A DNA stretch of 64,000 nucleotides from Sphingobacterium detergens (GTDB taxonomy: Bacteria > Bacteroidota > Bacteroidia > Sphingobacteriales > Sphingobacteriaceae), in contig NZ_RAPY01000003.1 of assembly GCF_003610355.1 (NCBI RefSeq), positions 654,945 to 718,944 on the forward strand. The letters are read 5' to 3'. The position numbers and the translations under genes are program-made. The notes under the pieces were generated by a model. That model was not told where the DNA came from, ran no database searches, and saw only the letters and a list, made by a program, of their open reading frames with translations. Of the stretch, positions 35,579 to 44,105 are shown piece after piece (positions within the stretch are counted from its first letter, which is position 1; every line of letters begins with the position of its first letter).

Positions 35579-35667
35579 ATTGTATTTACAAGTACAATCG
35601 CATCGCATACTATTAAATCAGCCTCTTCTCTTCATTTCCAAATTTATGTGTAAAAAAAAGAATGCAT

Positions 35668-37458
35668 TTAAAACAAGATCTTCTCTTCCGGAAATATAAT
35701 ATTCCGACGTGTCGTATTTTTGATAAAGGCAACCAATAATGTTAACATACCTACACGACCGACCAGCATGGTCACGACAATGATCAGTTTTCCTCCCATA
35801 CTTAAGGAAGGTGTAATACCCAAACTCAAGCCACAGGTCGTATATGCTGATAACGATTCAAACAACAAATCTTTCATACTTTTATCTGGATCAGTAAAAA
35901 TAAGCGCAAAAAAACTGAGCCCAACGACTATAAACGATAATAAAATGATTGCAAAAGCCTTATTGACGGATTCGCCTGCTATTCTTCGTTTAAAAATTTC
36001 AATATATTCCTTACCCTTTGCTAAAGAAATAATATTTATAAAAGAAAGTGCTACTGTTGTCACTTTAACTCCACCTCCAGTAGACCCCGGAGAGGCTCCT
36101 ATCCACATCAGTAACATGATCAGAAAAATAGTTGGAGCTCCGACAAAACTCAAATCAATACTATTGTAACCAGCAGAACGCGCGGCATTTGCCATAAAAA
36201 AAGATGTAGCCCATTCGCCATCTAAGCCCTTTTCTAAGGAAAGCGTATTCTTCCGTTCCAAAAAGTAAAAGAATAGTGTTGCCGAAACAATAATAATTGC
36301 ATTACAAAGTAGAACCAACTTGGAGTTGAAGCTAAAACTCCAAGCTTTATGTTTATATTTTTTCTTCGTGACCAAACGGTGGTACCACAGGAATATAGAC
36401 TCCTTTATATAGGTATAAAAGTTGAGCACAATTCCAAAACCTAATCCTCCAAGAATAAACAACGAGGAAAGAGCCAATTGAAATGGATAGTTGAACTTAT
36501 ACGCATCATTGGTGATTCCCCCAGACAAAATAGAAAATCCCGCATTACAGAAAGAAGAGATGGAATGAAAAATTGAGAAAAAAATCATACTACCCATATT
36601 CGGGAAGTTAGCACTTTCCAAGGTACTAAAAATTAATAACGCACCAAGAAATTCAAACAACAGTGTTATAAATATCATAGTCAACAATGTCTTAATGACT
36701 GATGCCACTTTATTTTCGCCCAATATTTCACCAAACATCAGTTGGTTTTTGAATGAAAATCCACCAGAAAAAAAATAACCAAAAAATCCTGTAAACGTCA
36801 TAATTCCCAATCCTCCAACCTGTATCAATACAATAATAACGGTCTGACCAAACATGCTAAAGTTGGTGGAAATATCTGCTACGGACAATCCCGTTATACA
36901 AACAGCACTAGTGGCCATAAATAAGGCATCGACAAAACTGAGCGGAGCTTCAATCGTTGTTCGCGGAAGCATCAATAGGACTGTCCCTATTAGGATAAGC
37001 ACAAGAAAGCTGATAACAAACAGGATGGTGGGATTAAAATAAAAATTATCGAAAAAGAGTGTACTTTTCGATAATTCGGCAATAAAAATAATATAGATCC
37101 CTAAATAAATCCACTGTTCGCGTGAAAAGACCGATAGCGCATCAATCCCAGCGAAACGAGCAATCAAAATAAAAATAAAATAAATCAGGATAAACAAGCC
37201 TGAATAATGTTCAACGGCAATTTTCCTCAGAGCATAGATGGATGAGGATTCCCGCAATGCAATCATAAAGAAAAGCACGAAAAATAGGTAGTGAATGGTT
37301 TTACCAAGCAGAGTCCCCAAAGTTGGATCAGTTACATAGCCAACATTGAAAATAACTATTGCAGCACAAATCATGCTCACATAGAACATGATCTTATCTA
37401 CAAGACCGTTTTTATATTTGAAAACAAATCGAACAAAACTTAATATTGAATCTACCAT
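35668..37458 (-). CDS. TrkH/KtrB-type potassium transporter membrane subunit
   Basis: 596 residues. At least ten hydrophobic segments. Selectivity-filter-like regions with conserved Gly occur in the repeats: SAVCITGLSVADIS, SFCNAGFSILSGGI, NAARSAGYNSIDLS and SAYTTCGLSLGITP. Together with the TrkA-type protein it takes up potassium driven by the ion gradient. A TTG at 37470 is in frame; the ATG at 37458 (MVDSILSFVRFVF) is preferred. The N-terminal part (about 130 residues with several helices) is longer than in minimal KtrB proteins. Confidence 0.9.
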   Translation of the reverse strand: MVDSILSFVRFVFKYKNGLVDKIMFYVSMICAAIVIFNVGYVTDPTLGTLLGKTIHYLFFVLFFMIALRESSSIYALRKIAVEHYSGLFILIYFIFILIARFAGIDALSVFSREQWIYLGIYIIFIAELSKSTLFFDNFYFNPTILFVISFLVLILIGTVLLMLPRTTIEAPLSFVDALFMATSAVCITGLSVADISTNFSMFGQTVIIVLIQVGGLGIMTFTGFFGYFFSGGFSFKNQLMFGEILGENKVASVIKTLLTMIFITLLFEFLGALLIFSTLESANFPNMGSMIFFSIFHSISSFCNAGFSILSGGITNDAYKFNYPFQLALSSLFILGGLGFGIVLNFYTYIKESIFLWYHRLVTKKKYKHKAWSFSFNSKLVLLCNAIIIVSATLFFYFLERKNTLSLEKGLDGEWATSFFMANAARSAGYNSIDLSFVGAPTIFLIMLLMWIGASPGSTGGGVKVTTVALSFINIISLAKGKEYIEIFKRRIAGESVNKAFAIILLSFIVVGLSFFALIFTDPDKSMKDLLFESLSAYTTCGLSLGITPSLSMGGKLIIVVTMLVGRVGMLTLLVAFIKNTTRRNIIFPEEKILF

Positions 37459-37467
37459 TATAAACCG

Positions 37468-37484
37468 CAAACTAAGATAAATTT
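37468..37484 (-). promoter_or_regulatory. Shared promoter motif before the trkH-type gene
   Basis: The minus strand reads AAATTTATCTTAGTTTG, identical to the motif before the trkA-type gene and one base from that before the YfhO-like gene. It ends 10 bases before the ATG at 37458. No clear -33 TTG is present. Confidence 0.45.
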
Positions 37485-37531
37485 GCCTTTATTCAAAAAT
37501 CTACCAACATCTTATCCCTGAAAGGCACTTT

Positions 37532-37547
37532 ATTTTCACGTGAAACG
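37532..37547. promoter_or_regulatory. parS-like palindrome
   Basis: ATTTTCACGTGAAACG matches the widespread chromosomal parS consensus TGTTTCACGTGAAACA at 13 of 16 positions, including the whole TTTCACGTGAAAC core. It lies in the short gap between the trkH-type gene and the AsmA-like gene. ParB binding is an inference; no parA or parB gene is in the window. Confidence 0.35.
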
Positions 37548-37581
37548 GGATACAACAGTGTCTTTCGCGACATCCCCACTT

Positions 37582-39477
37582 TTAATCTCCAGGTTTTTCT
37601 TTCTCCAATTCCTTTTCAGCCTTCTCTCGATCCCGTTTTCGCTTTTCCTCCATTTTGGCAGCCGCTTTTGCTTCTTCCTCCTTCTCTTCTTTTAGCAGCT
37701 CTTCAGCAGTTTTATGTTTTTTGAATATCCCTGAAAATAATTTCTTCGCTTTCTCAACACCACTCACGACCTTCTCAACACGATCCGCTGTGTTCATCAG
37801 TTTTGCCTCCCGCTCTGGCCCTAAACCCACACATTGTTTAATTCCCATCAGCAAACTTTGCCACATTGCCTTAAAGAAAGGATGAGAAGGATCTCGATGT
37901 TTGTTGATATGCCCCACAGTATATTTACCATAAAGGTCTGGATTTCCAGGATTAAATAAAACCTGATTGACCATAAATGAAAGGAAGCCCTTCTTTTCTC
38001 TACGCCCGTCATCACCTGTTTCCGAGAGTATATTAACTTTTAAATCATTGTAATCCATTTTAAACGTCCCCTTACTCCGGTAGTCGTTAGCCCAGACATC
38101 AAATACGATTTGTTTTAGATGACCAGATTTAACCTCAACATTCAACAATGGTCGAATCATTTTATTGACAGCGGTTAAATCCATCTCCCCAAGACTACCT
38201 TTATATGTATATGCCCCAACCTTGGAGGTCATATCAAAGACAAAATTGGTCAATAGCTTTCCTGAATTCATAAAATTAGTGCTCAGATTAGCACGCATAA
38301 GCTTCTGCTTCAACAGCCTTGTCGAATCATTTGTCACATTCAATATGGTACCATAAGTATGATCAAAAGTAATAGTTCCTATTTGGCTATATTGATCACT
38401 CATCTCAGAATAGGAAATACCAATATTATCCAGAATCATCGAATCAATCCCCATTCTAGTTGACATTTGCATCAATTTCATGTGCGGTGCATTTCCTATT
38501 TGTCGGGTAGCAGGACTCTTATAGTGCTTATCACTATAGATGGAAAGTTGCCCGTTTTTTAAGAATGCTTTTTGTGCATAAACCTTTTTATCTCTGGAAA
38601 GTTGCCCAAAATTAAACCCGGCCAGTTGCAAGGTGTCCATTTTAAAGACAACATAACTTCCACCTTCCCCTTTCTTCTTATAGTAGGCCGCCTTGTTTAA
38701 TGTCGGCTGATAAGCAACCTTGGTTAGGAGAACATTCCTGTCTCTACTATTGATATTAAGTTTATCAAAATTGATTTTATAAAAACCGTCCGGAGTTTTA
38801 TAAGTAAAGCCAGGCACTTCGATATCGATCATCTTCGTATGATAAAAACGTTGCCTGTCATATTCCGAAGTTGAATCAATAAGGACATCATCAATCCGCA
38901 CTTTCACTTTTTTTATCTCAAAATCCTGATGTACACCCTTTTGTACCTGCGTATATTTAAAATCAATATTATTCAAATTGACAGCCTCAACATGAATCTT
39001 CTTTAAATTATCTTTTATTTTTTCGTACAAAGGTTTCTTAGGCCCCTGGCTTACAGTATCGTTATAACTATGCACCTCATTGATAATATGTATCATTGGC
39101 GTATCTACAGTCACATCGTGTAGGAAAAGCTCTTTATCCATGAGTACCTTACGGATGCCAAAGCTTTTAATCTTAAGCTTGTTGATGATTATTGCATATC
39201 GATTATCAGGAGCCTTTTTCATAAGCTCTAATTTTTTATACACAACACTATCCGGAATTAAATGAAGGTTATCTATGGTTAGATTTCCCAGTGCAAGATT
39301 AACATGAATATCATCATAGTGAACTGTGTAAAGGCTATCTGTTGCCTGCAAAACCAGCTGCTTTATTTTGGTATCCAACAGCGGTTTCCATTTATTGCTA
39401 AAATACATTATGCCTCCAGTCAACGCCAGGAGAATAAACACAATAATCCCAATGATCCACTTAAAAATAGGCTTCAT
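37582..39477 (-). CDS. AsmA-like/DUF748-type envelope protein
   Basis: 631 residues. One N-terminal membrane helix (MKPIFKWIIGIIVFILLALT), then a long beta-rich periplasmic region of AsmA-like character (YDDIHVNLALGNLTIDNLHL, VTVDTPMIHII, IDDVLIDS), ending in a Lys/Glu-rich coiled tail (from about residue 595). AsmA-like proteins bridge the envelope and may carry lipids (family knowledge). I do not claim a specific member. The tail composition (KEEKEEEAKAAAKMEEKRKR) is unlike the rest. Confidence 0.7.
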   Translation of the reverse strand: MKPIFKWIIGIIVFILLALTGGIMYFSNKWKPLLDTKIKQLVLQATDSLYTVHYDDIHVNLALGNLTIDNLHLIPDSVVYKKLELMKKAPDNRYAIIINKLKIKSFGIRKVLMDKELFLHDVTVDTPMIHIINEVHSYNDTVSQGPKKPLYEKIKDNLKKIHVEAVNLNNIDFKYTQVQKGVHQDFEIKKVKVRIDDVLIDSTSEYDRQRFYHTKMIDIEVPGFTYKTPDGFYKINFDKLNINSRDRNVLLTKVAYQPTLNKAAYYKKKGEGGSYVVFKMDTLQLAGFNFGQLSRDKKVYAQKAFLKNGQLSIYSDKHYKSPATRQIGNAPHMKLMQMSTRMGIDSMILDNIGISYSEMSDQYSQIGTITFDHTYGTILNVTNDSTRLLKQKLMRANLSTNFMNSGKLLTNFVFDMTSKVGAYTYKGSLGEMDLTAVNKMIRPLLNVEVKSGHLKQIVFDVWANDYRSKGTFKMDYNDLKVNILSETGDDGRREKKGFLSFMVNQVLFNPGNPDLYGKYTVGHINKHRDPSHPFFKAMWQSLLMGIKQCVGLGPEREAKLMNTADRVEKVVSGVEKAKKLFSGIFKKHKTAEELLKEEKEEEAKAAAKMEEKRKRDREKAEKELEKEKPGD

Positions 39478-39572
39478 AAAGTCACAATCTCTTTGTAATT
39501 TAGTCTTTATTTATTGAATAGCAAACAAGATCAATTCCCCTTTTGTTTCAAATACTACTAAATAAAGCAAAT

Positions 39573-40610
39573 ATGCAGCTCCGAATACGACTTTTCTTAG
39601 TTCTTGTACCTTTTTGGCTACTTATATTCAATTCCTGTTCAAATTCCAAACCCGAAACAGGCTTCTATTTTTGGAAAACAGTCTTTCAACTTGATACTGT
39701 CGAACACCGTGCACTAAAAGAAGTCGATGCTAAGTCCATATATATACGAATTATGGATATAGACTTCGATCCTTCCGGTGTTCAGGCTGTTCCCATTAGC
39801 CCCATTACCTTCTCCCAGCCTGTGCCTAAAGAACAAGCTTTAATACCAGTCGTATTTATCAATCAGCGTATCTTTTCAGAAATGGACAGCTTACAGATAA
39901 GGGCCTTAGCCAATAAGATTGTCCCATTTGTCTCTACAAAAATTAAGCAGGCTGGCAAAGAAAAATTCAACGAATTGCAATTGGACTGTGACTGGACACA
40001 ATCCTCTCGGGACAAATTCTTCTACCTACTCAATTACCTTCAAGAATTACCTGATTTAAAAGATATTATTATCAGCTCAACCTTAAGATTACATCAAGTT
40101 AAGAATACAGTGACAAGCGGTATTCCACCAGTAAAGAAAGTGACTTTAATGTGCTACAACATGGGAAATTTACGCCAGTTTGGAAACCAGAATTCCATTC
40201 TGAATCAACAGGATCTAAAGGCCTATTTAGGTGGTACATTACGCAATTATCCAATGCAAATGGATATTGCACTTCCTTTATTTCATTGGTTTGTGGTTTT
40301 TAGAAACAATAGTTACATTGGTATTTCAAAATATATTAGTGAACAGGACATCAATAATAAAGCCTTATTTAAACGCAATCCAAAAAGTAATTTATATATT
40401 TTAATTACCGACCTTCCAAAAGCAAACCTCAAAAAAGGAGATGTTGTCCGATTTGAACAGGTAACTCAAGATGATCTTTTGCAAACGGCAAAATTTTTGA
40501 GGGGAGAACTGAAAGGAAAAAAACATCAGATTATTTTTTATCATTTAGATCAAGCTACATTAGCAAATCATGGCAATGCCGAGTTACAAGAAATTATTCG
40601 TGCTTTCTAG
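39573..40610 (+). CDS. Secreted protein of unknown function (lipoprotein-like)
   Basis: 345 residues from the ATG at 39573; the frame reaches a TTG at 39543. N-terminus MQLRIRLFLVLVPFWLLIFN then SCSNS, a lipoprotein-like signal. The body has alternating strands and helices consistent with a TIM-barrel-like fold: KSIYIRIMDIDFDP, FNELQLDCDWTQSSRDKF, KDIIISSTLRLHQV, KVTLMCYNMGN. Such patterns occur in glycoside-hydrolase-like proteins, but no catalytic motif can be asserted. Its last 41 bases overlap the next gene. Confidence 0.7.
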   Translation: MQLRIRLFLVLVPFWLLIFNSCSNSKPETGFYFWKTVFQLDTVEHRALKEVDAKSIYIRIMDIDFDPSGVQAVPISPITFSQPVPKEQALIPVVFINQRIFSEMDSLQIRALANKIVPFVSTKIKQAGKEKFNELQLDCDWTQSSRDKFFYLLNYLQELPDLKDIIISSTLRLHQVKNTVTSGIPPVKKVTLMCYNMGNLRQFGNQNSILNQQDLKAYLGGTLRNYPMQMDIALPLFHWFVVFRNNSYIGISKYISEQDINNKALFKRNPKSNLYILITDLPKANLKKGDVVRFEQVTQDDLLQTAKFLRGELKGKKHQIIFYHLDQATLANHGNAELQEIIRAF

Positions 40611-43026
40611 CACCACGCTTGCTTTCTTTTTTGGAGAGATTGCAACAAATATCGCTTGCGGGCCCGAAGTGGATCCCTATGACAATCAAACAACTTACTA
40701 TCTTCCGAATCTTGAAGACAATGGATTTTCTGCATTTCAATACATCCCTTATCAATTTCTTTATACCGAAGAAGCTCCAGTCAAGGAAAGCATCGTCAAC
40801 AGCGAAGCTTGGGCGAAACACCTAGGGTCAGTTGTAAATGTAAAAGATATCGAACAATTGATGTACTACAGCGACTCAGCTACCGCTGATTTGGTCAGTA
40901 ATCAAAAAAGATCATCTTGGAGCAATCTTCCGGATTCCATCAAAGGAAATACATTTCTACAAACGCTAATTGATGGTAAACATGAACCTGAGCGCGCTTA
41001 CTTTGTTTTCACAAAAAAACAAGAGCCCATTACAAATATTCAGCACAGTTATTGGGATCCCGATACACGGAATTTTAAAGAGATCGTACAATATGCTGAA
41101 CTCGCCGAAGCACAGATCAACAAGCATAAAAAAAACAGTTTCCTTTTTGTACGTTACGCTTATCAAGCTGCACGCTTATATCTATTCGGTCAGGAATATG
41201 CCAAAAGTATTGCTGTCTATGAAAAATATTTACAGCCTATAAAAGGGAACGAGGCTATCTTAAATTGGTCACTTTCCAACTACGCTGGTGCTGTCCGTAA
41301 AAATGGCGATGGGGCTAAAGCGGCCTACCTTTTCTCCAGACTATTTACAGCAAGCCCCGAAAGACGGGTTTTGGCGTACGCTAATTTTCATTATATCACA
41401 GCTTCTGACACCGAGATTTTTCAATACGCCAGCACGGATGCAGACAACTTTAACATTAATGCCATTATTGGTTTCGGTACAGGAGATCGTACCATGAAAT
41501 ATCTAAATGCCTGTTACAAGCTTGACCCTGCCAATACTGTAAATGCGGTTCTGCTGGAAAGGGAAGTCAACAAAATAGAAGGCGATATGAACGAGTCTTT
41601 TTATATCGGTTATGGTGAAAACTACAACTATTATGCTAGGAACGAAGACAAAAGCACCGTTAAACAACATTTGGATTCCCTTCGCGATTTCGCATTAAAC
41701 CTCTATCAAGACAAAAAATACGTTCAGCCACAGCTTGGCTTGATTACAGCAGCCTATTTAAGCTGGATGAATAGAGAAAATGATCTAGCAAAAAAATATC
41801 TTGCTCAGGTAAAGGAAAATGAATTGAATCCTAGGTTGGGCGATCAGTATCAGATTACAGTGCTGCTTACGCAATTAGCCGATTGGCAAACCAGTAAACA
41901 GATTGACCAGCCAAAGCTGGTCAAAACATTAGCGTGGCTGGAGCAGAAAGCCAAACAGGATGGCAAAAATTCAAGTAACAAAAAAGAATGGAGCTATAGT
42001 GCTTTCGAATACAGCAATTACAGCCTGATTGCTAGAAATATCCTCCAGAATCTTGTCGTCAAACATTATCTCAACACTCAGGATACGGCGATGGCAAGTT
42101 TAGCTGCTGTTAAGGCCGACATCTTCTATAATTATGGTGTCGCCAAAGATTCTCTTGAAGACAATATGCAGTGGTCTACCATGCATTTTTGGGAAAATAG
42201 CCTCACGCCTAAAACATTATTAAAAATAAGGGCACTACTGTCAGACAACACACAACAAAATATATTATCCCGCTTTTTATTGGAAGATATCAAGCATTTT
42301 AATAGAGATTATTTGACAGAACTACTAGGCACGGCATACCTACGGGAGCTTGATTTTCAAAAAGCGGCAACAACATTACAGGCACTTCCTAAAGATCACA
42401 AAATAAAGGAAATAAGGAATTCGTACAATGAAGATGAAACGGATGTTATCCCCAGTCCATTTATCGTCACAATCAACGACTATCCAAAGAAATATGGAAA
42501 AGAGAATACAACTAAGTTAAAATATGCTGAGCGTATGGCCCGATTGGAGAATGCCATAAAAAGCGAAAAAAACAATCAGAAAAAAGCCGACTATTACTTT
42601 CAGATGGCCACAGGCATTTATCAGACCAGCACCTACGGAAACGCCTGGTCTCTGGTGTCGTACGATTGGTCATCCTCAGACAATCACGCTACCACTACAA
42701 TTCACTGGCAACGGAATTACTTACAGACACAATCAGCAAAAGATTGGTATAACAAAGCCCGTTCACTAAGCTCAGATAAAGAGTTTAAGGCCAAATGTAC
42801 CTTCATGCTCGCAAAATGTGAACAGAAGGATTTTGTTTATACGGATGAAACACGCTGGCAATATTATGACTCCCCATTGAAAAATCCGTTTTACCGCTTT
42901 TCACTACAAAATAAATACTTTAAAGAATTAAACACACAATATAAGGATACACCTTTTTTCAAGACGGCTTCAAAGGAATGTACCTACTTGAGAGACTACA
43001 TAAATCTAACCCAGGCTATAAAATAA
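40570..43026 (+). CDS. Large secreted protein of unknown function with TPR-like part
   Basis: 818 residues, ATG at 40570 (another at 40576). The signal region KLFVLSSTTLAFFFGEIATN is followed by IACGPEVDPYDNQ, a Cys-Gly-Pro motif I have seen described in no characterised family. The middle has TPR-like helical pairs (NSFLFVRYAYQAARLYLFGQ, AKSIAVYEKYLQPIKG), and the end contains KNPFYRFSLQNKYFKELNTQ. It overlaps the upstream secreted protein by 41 bases, so the pair is translated together and likely acts together. Confidence 0.7.
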   Translation: MAMPSYKKLFVLSSTTLAFFFGEIATNIACGPEVDPYDNQTTYYLPNLEDNGFSAFQYIPYQFLYTEEAPVKESIVNSEAWAKHLGSVVNVKDIEQLMYYSDSATADLVSNQKRSSWSNLPDSIKGNTFLQTLIDGKHEPERAYFVFTKKQEPITNIQHSYWDPDTRNFKEIVQYAELAEAQINKHKKNSFLFVRYAYQAARLYLFGQEYAKSIAVYEKYLQPIKGNEAILNWSLSNYAGAVRKNGDGAKAAYLFSRLFTASPERRVLAYANFHYITASDTEIFQYASTDADNFNINAIIGFGTGDRTMKYLNACYKLDPANTVNAVLLEREVNKIEGDMNESFYIGYGENYNYYARNEDKSTVKQHLDSLRDFALNLYQDKKYVQPQLGLITAAYLSWMNRENDLAKKYLAQVKENELNPRLGDQYQITVLLTQLADWQTSKQIDQPKLVKTLAWLEQKAKQDGKNSSNKKEWSYSAFEYSNYSLIARNILQNLVVKHYLNTQDTAMASLAAVKADIFYNYGVAKDSLEDNMQWSTMHFWENSLTPKTLLKIRALLSDNTQQNILSRFLLEDIKHFNRDYLTELLGTAYLRELDFQKAATTLQALPKDHKIKEIRNSYNEDETDVIPSPFIVTINDYPKKYGKENTTKLKYAERMARLENAIKSEKNNQKKADYYFQMATGIYQTSTYGNAWSLVSYDWSSSDNHATTTIHWQRNYLQTQSAKDWYNKARSLSSDKEFKAKCTFMLAKCEQKDFVYTDETRWQYYDSPLKNPFYRFSLQNKYFKELNTQYKDTPFFKTASKECTYLRDYINLTQAIK

Positions 43027-43036
43027 AGGCGCTCTT

Positions 43037-43084
43037 GCTTAATATAAAAAAGGCTTCCATATGGAAGCCTTTTTTATATTAAGC
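43037..43084. terminator. 48-base perfect palindrome, bidirectional terminator
   Basis: Positions 43037-43060 and 43061-43084 are exact reverse complements: GCTTAATATAAAAAAGG then CTTCCAT in the left arm. A central GGCTTCCATATGGAAGCC core is flanked by A6 and T6 tracts, so each strand has a stem followed by a T-run. The right end includes the rsgA stop codon (43079-43081). It serves both the large secreted-protein gene and rsgA. Confidence 0.88.
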
Positions 43085-43999
43085 TCTGCTATCTTCATTG
43101 TGATATATACTGAGATAACTATCATAACGTGAAGATTCAATCTCTCCCTCCTCAACGGCTTGCATAATCACACAGCCGGGCTCATTGATGTGCCGACAGT
43201 TATTGAACCGGCATTGGTTCATCAACGCACGCATCTCGGGAAAAAAATGGGACAGTTCCTGTTTTTCAATATCCACAATTCCCAGCTCGCGAATACCAGG
43301 TGTATCAATCAGTTTACCCTCAAAAGGTAAGTCAAACATCTCTGCAAATGTAGTGGTGTGCTTCCCCTTATCTGACCAATCCGAAATTTCTCCCGTTTTC
43401 AAACCATATTCAGGTACAATAGCATTAATCAAAGTAGATTTACCGACCCCCGAATGACCAGACACTAATGTAATTTTATCCTGAAGTAACTCCTTGACAA
43501 CATCGATATTCTTTCCAGTCAAAGCCGACACCTCATAGCATGGATAACCGATTCGTTCATAAATCGCCTTATAGTCGGCCAATATTTCCAAACCTTCATC
43601 ACTGAAAAGATCAAGTTTATTAAAAATAAGTACTGCAGGTATCCCATAGGCTTCGGTCGTTACCAAAAAGCGGTCAATAAAACCCAAAGATGTTGGTGGG
43701 GAAGCCAACGTTACTACCAAAAAAGCCTGGTCTAGGTTCGCACCAATAATCTGCGTTTGCTTGGAAAGATTCACCGATTTTCGGATAATATAGTTGCGAC
43801 GGGGTTCAAGCTCTCGAATGACAGCACTTTCAAGATCTGGCTCCACATCAAAATGCACCCAGTCTCCTACAGCCACCGGATTGGTCGTTTTAATTCCTTT
43901 GGTACGAAATTTCCCTTTGATCCGGCAATCATATCTCTTGCCATCTTCGCCCAAAACCTGATACCAACTACCTGTGGACTTTGTTACCAATCCTCTCAT
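43079..43999 (-). CDS. rsgA: Ribosome small subunit-dependent GTPase A
   Basis: 306 residues, a circularly permuted GTPase that helps mature the 30S subunit. Order: OB-fold start (MRGLVTKSTGSWYQVLGEDG), G4 motif FNKLDL, G1 GHSGVGKSTLINAI, G3 DTPGIREL, then a zinc-binding C-terminus (CRFNNCRHINEPGC). The long frame to 44227 has no family match before MRGLVTKSTG, so the ATG at 43999 is used. Divergent from polA with 106 bases between. Confidence 0.95.
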   Translation of the reverse strand: MRGLVTKSTGSWYQVLGEDGKRYDCRIKGKFRTKGIKTTNPVAVGDWVHFDVEPDLESAVIRELEPRRNYIIRKSVNLSKQTQIIGANLDQAFLVVTLASPPTSLGFIDRFLVTTEAYGIPAVLIFNKLDLFSDEGLEILADYKAIYERIGYPCYEVSALTGKNIDVVKELLQDKITLVSGHSGVGKSTLINAIVPEYGLKTGEISDWSDKGKHTTTFAEMFDLPFEGKLIDTPGIRELGIVDIEKQELSHFFPEMRALMNQCRFNNCRHINEPGCVIMQAVEEGEIESSRYDSYLSIYHNEDSRA

Positions 44000-44074
44000 A
44001 GAACCTGTTGCATTAAATGTGTCATAGCACAAAAATCGGAAAAATTTATTAAACTTACGGTTTGATGAATTTCT

Positions 44075-44082
44075 TACCTTTG
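44075..44082 (+). promoter_or_regulatory. Putative -7 element of polA
   Basis: TACCTTTG matches TAnnTTTG and lies 23 bases before the GTG start of polA. No TTG is found at the usual -33 distance, so this is a partial promoter match. Confidence 0.4.
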
Positions 44083-44105
44083 TAAGGAGACTAAAATTCA
44101 ATTTT

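Noticed and set aside
35720..36169. Plus-strand open frame of 149 codons inside the trkH-type gene
   Set aside because: Antisense shadow of a clear membrane protein; no domain or start signal.
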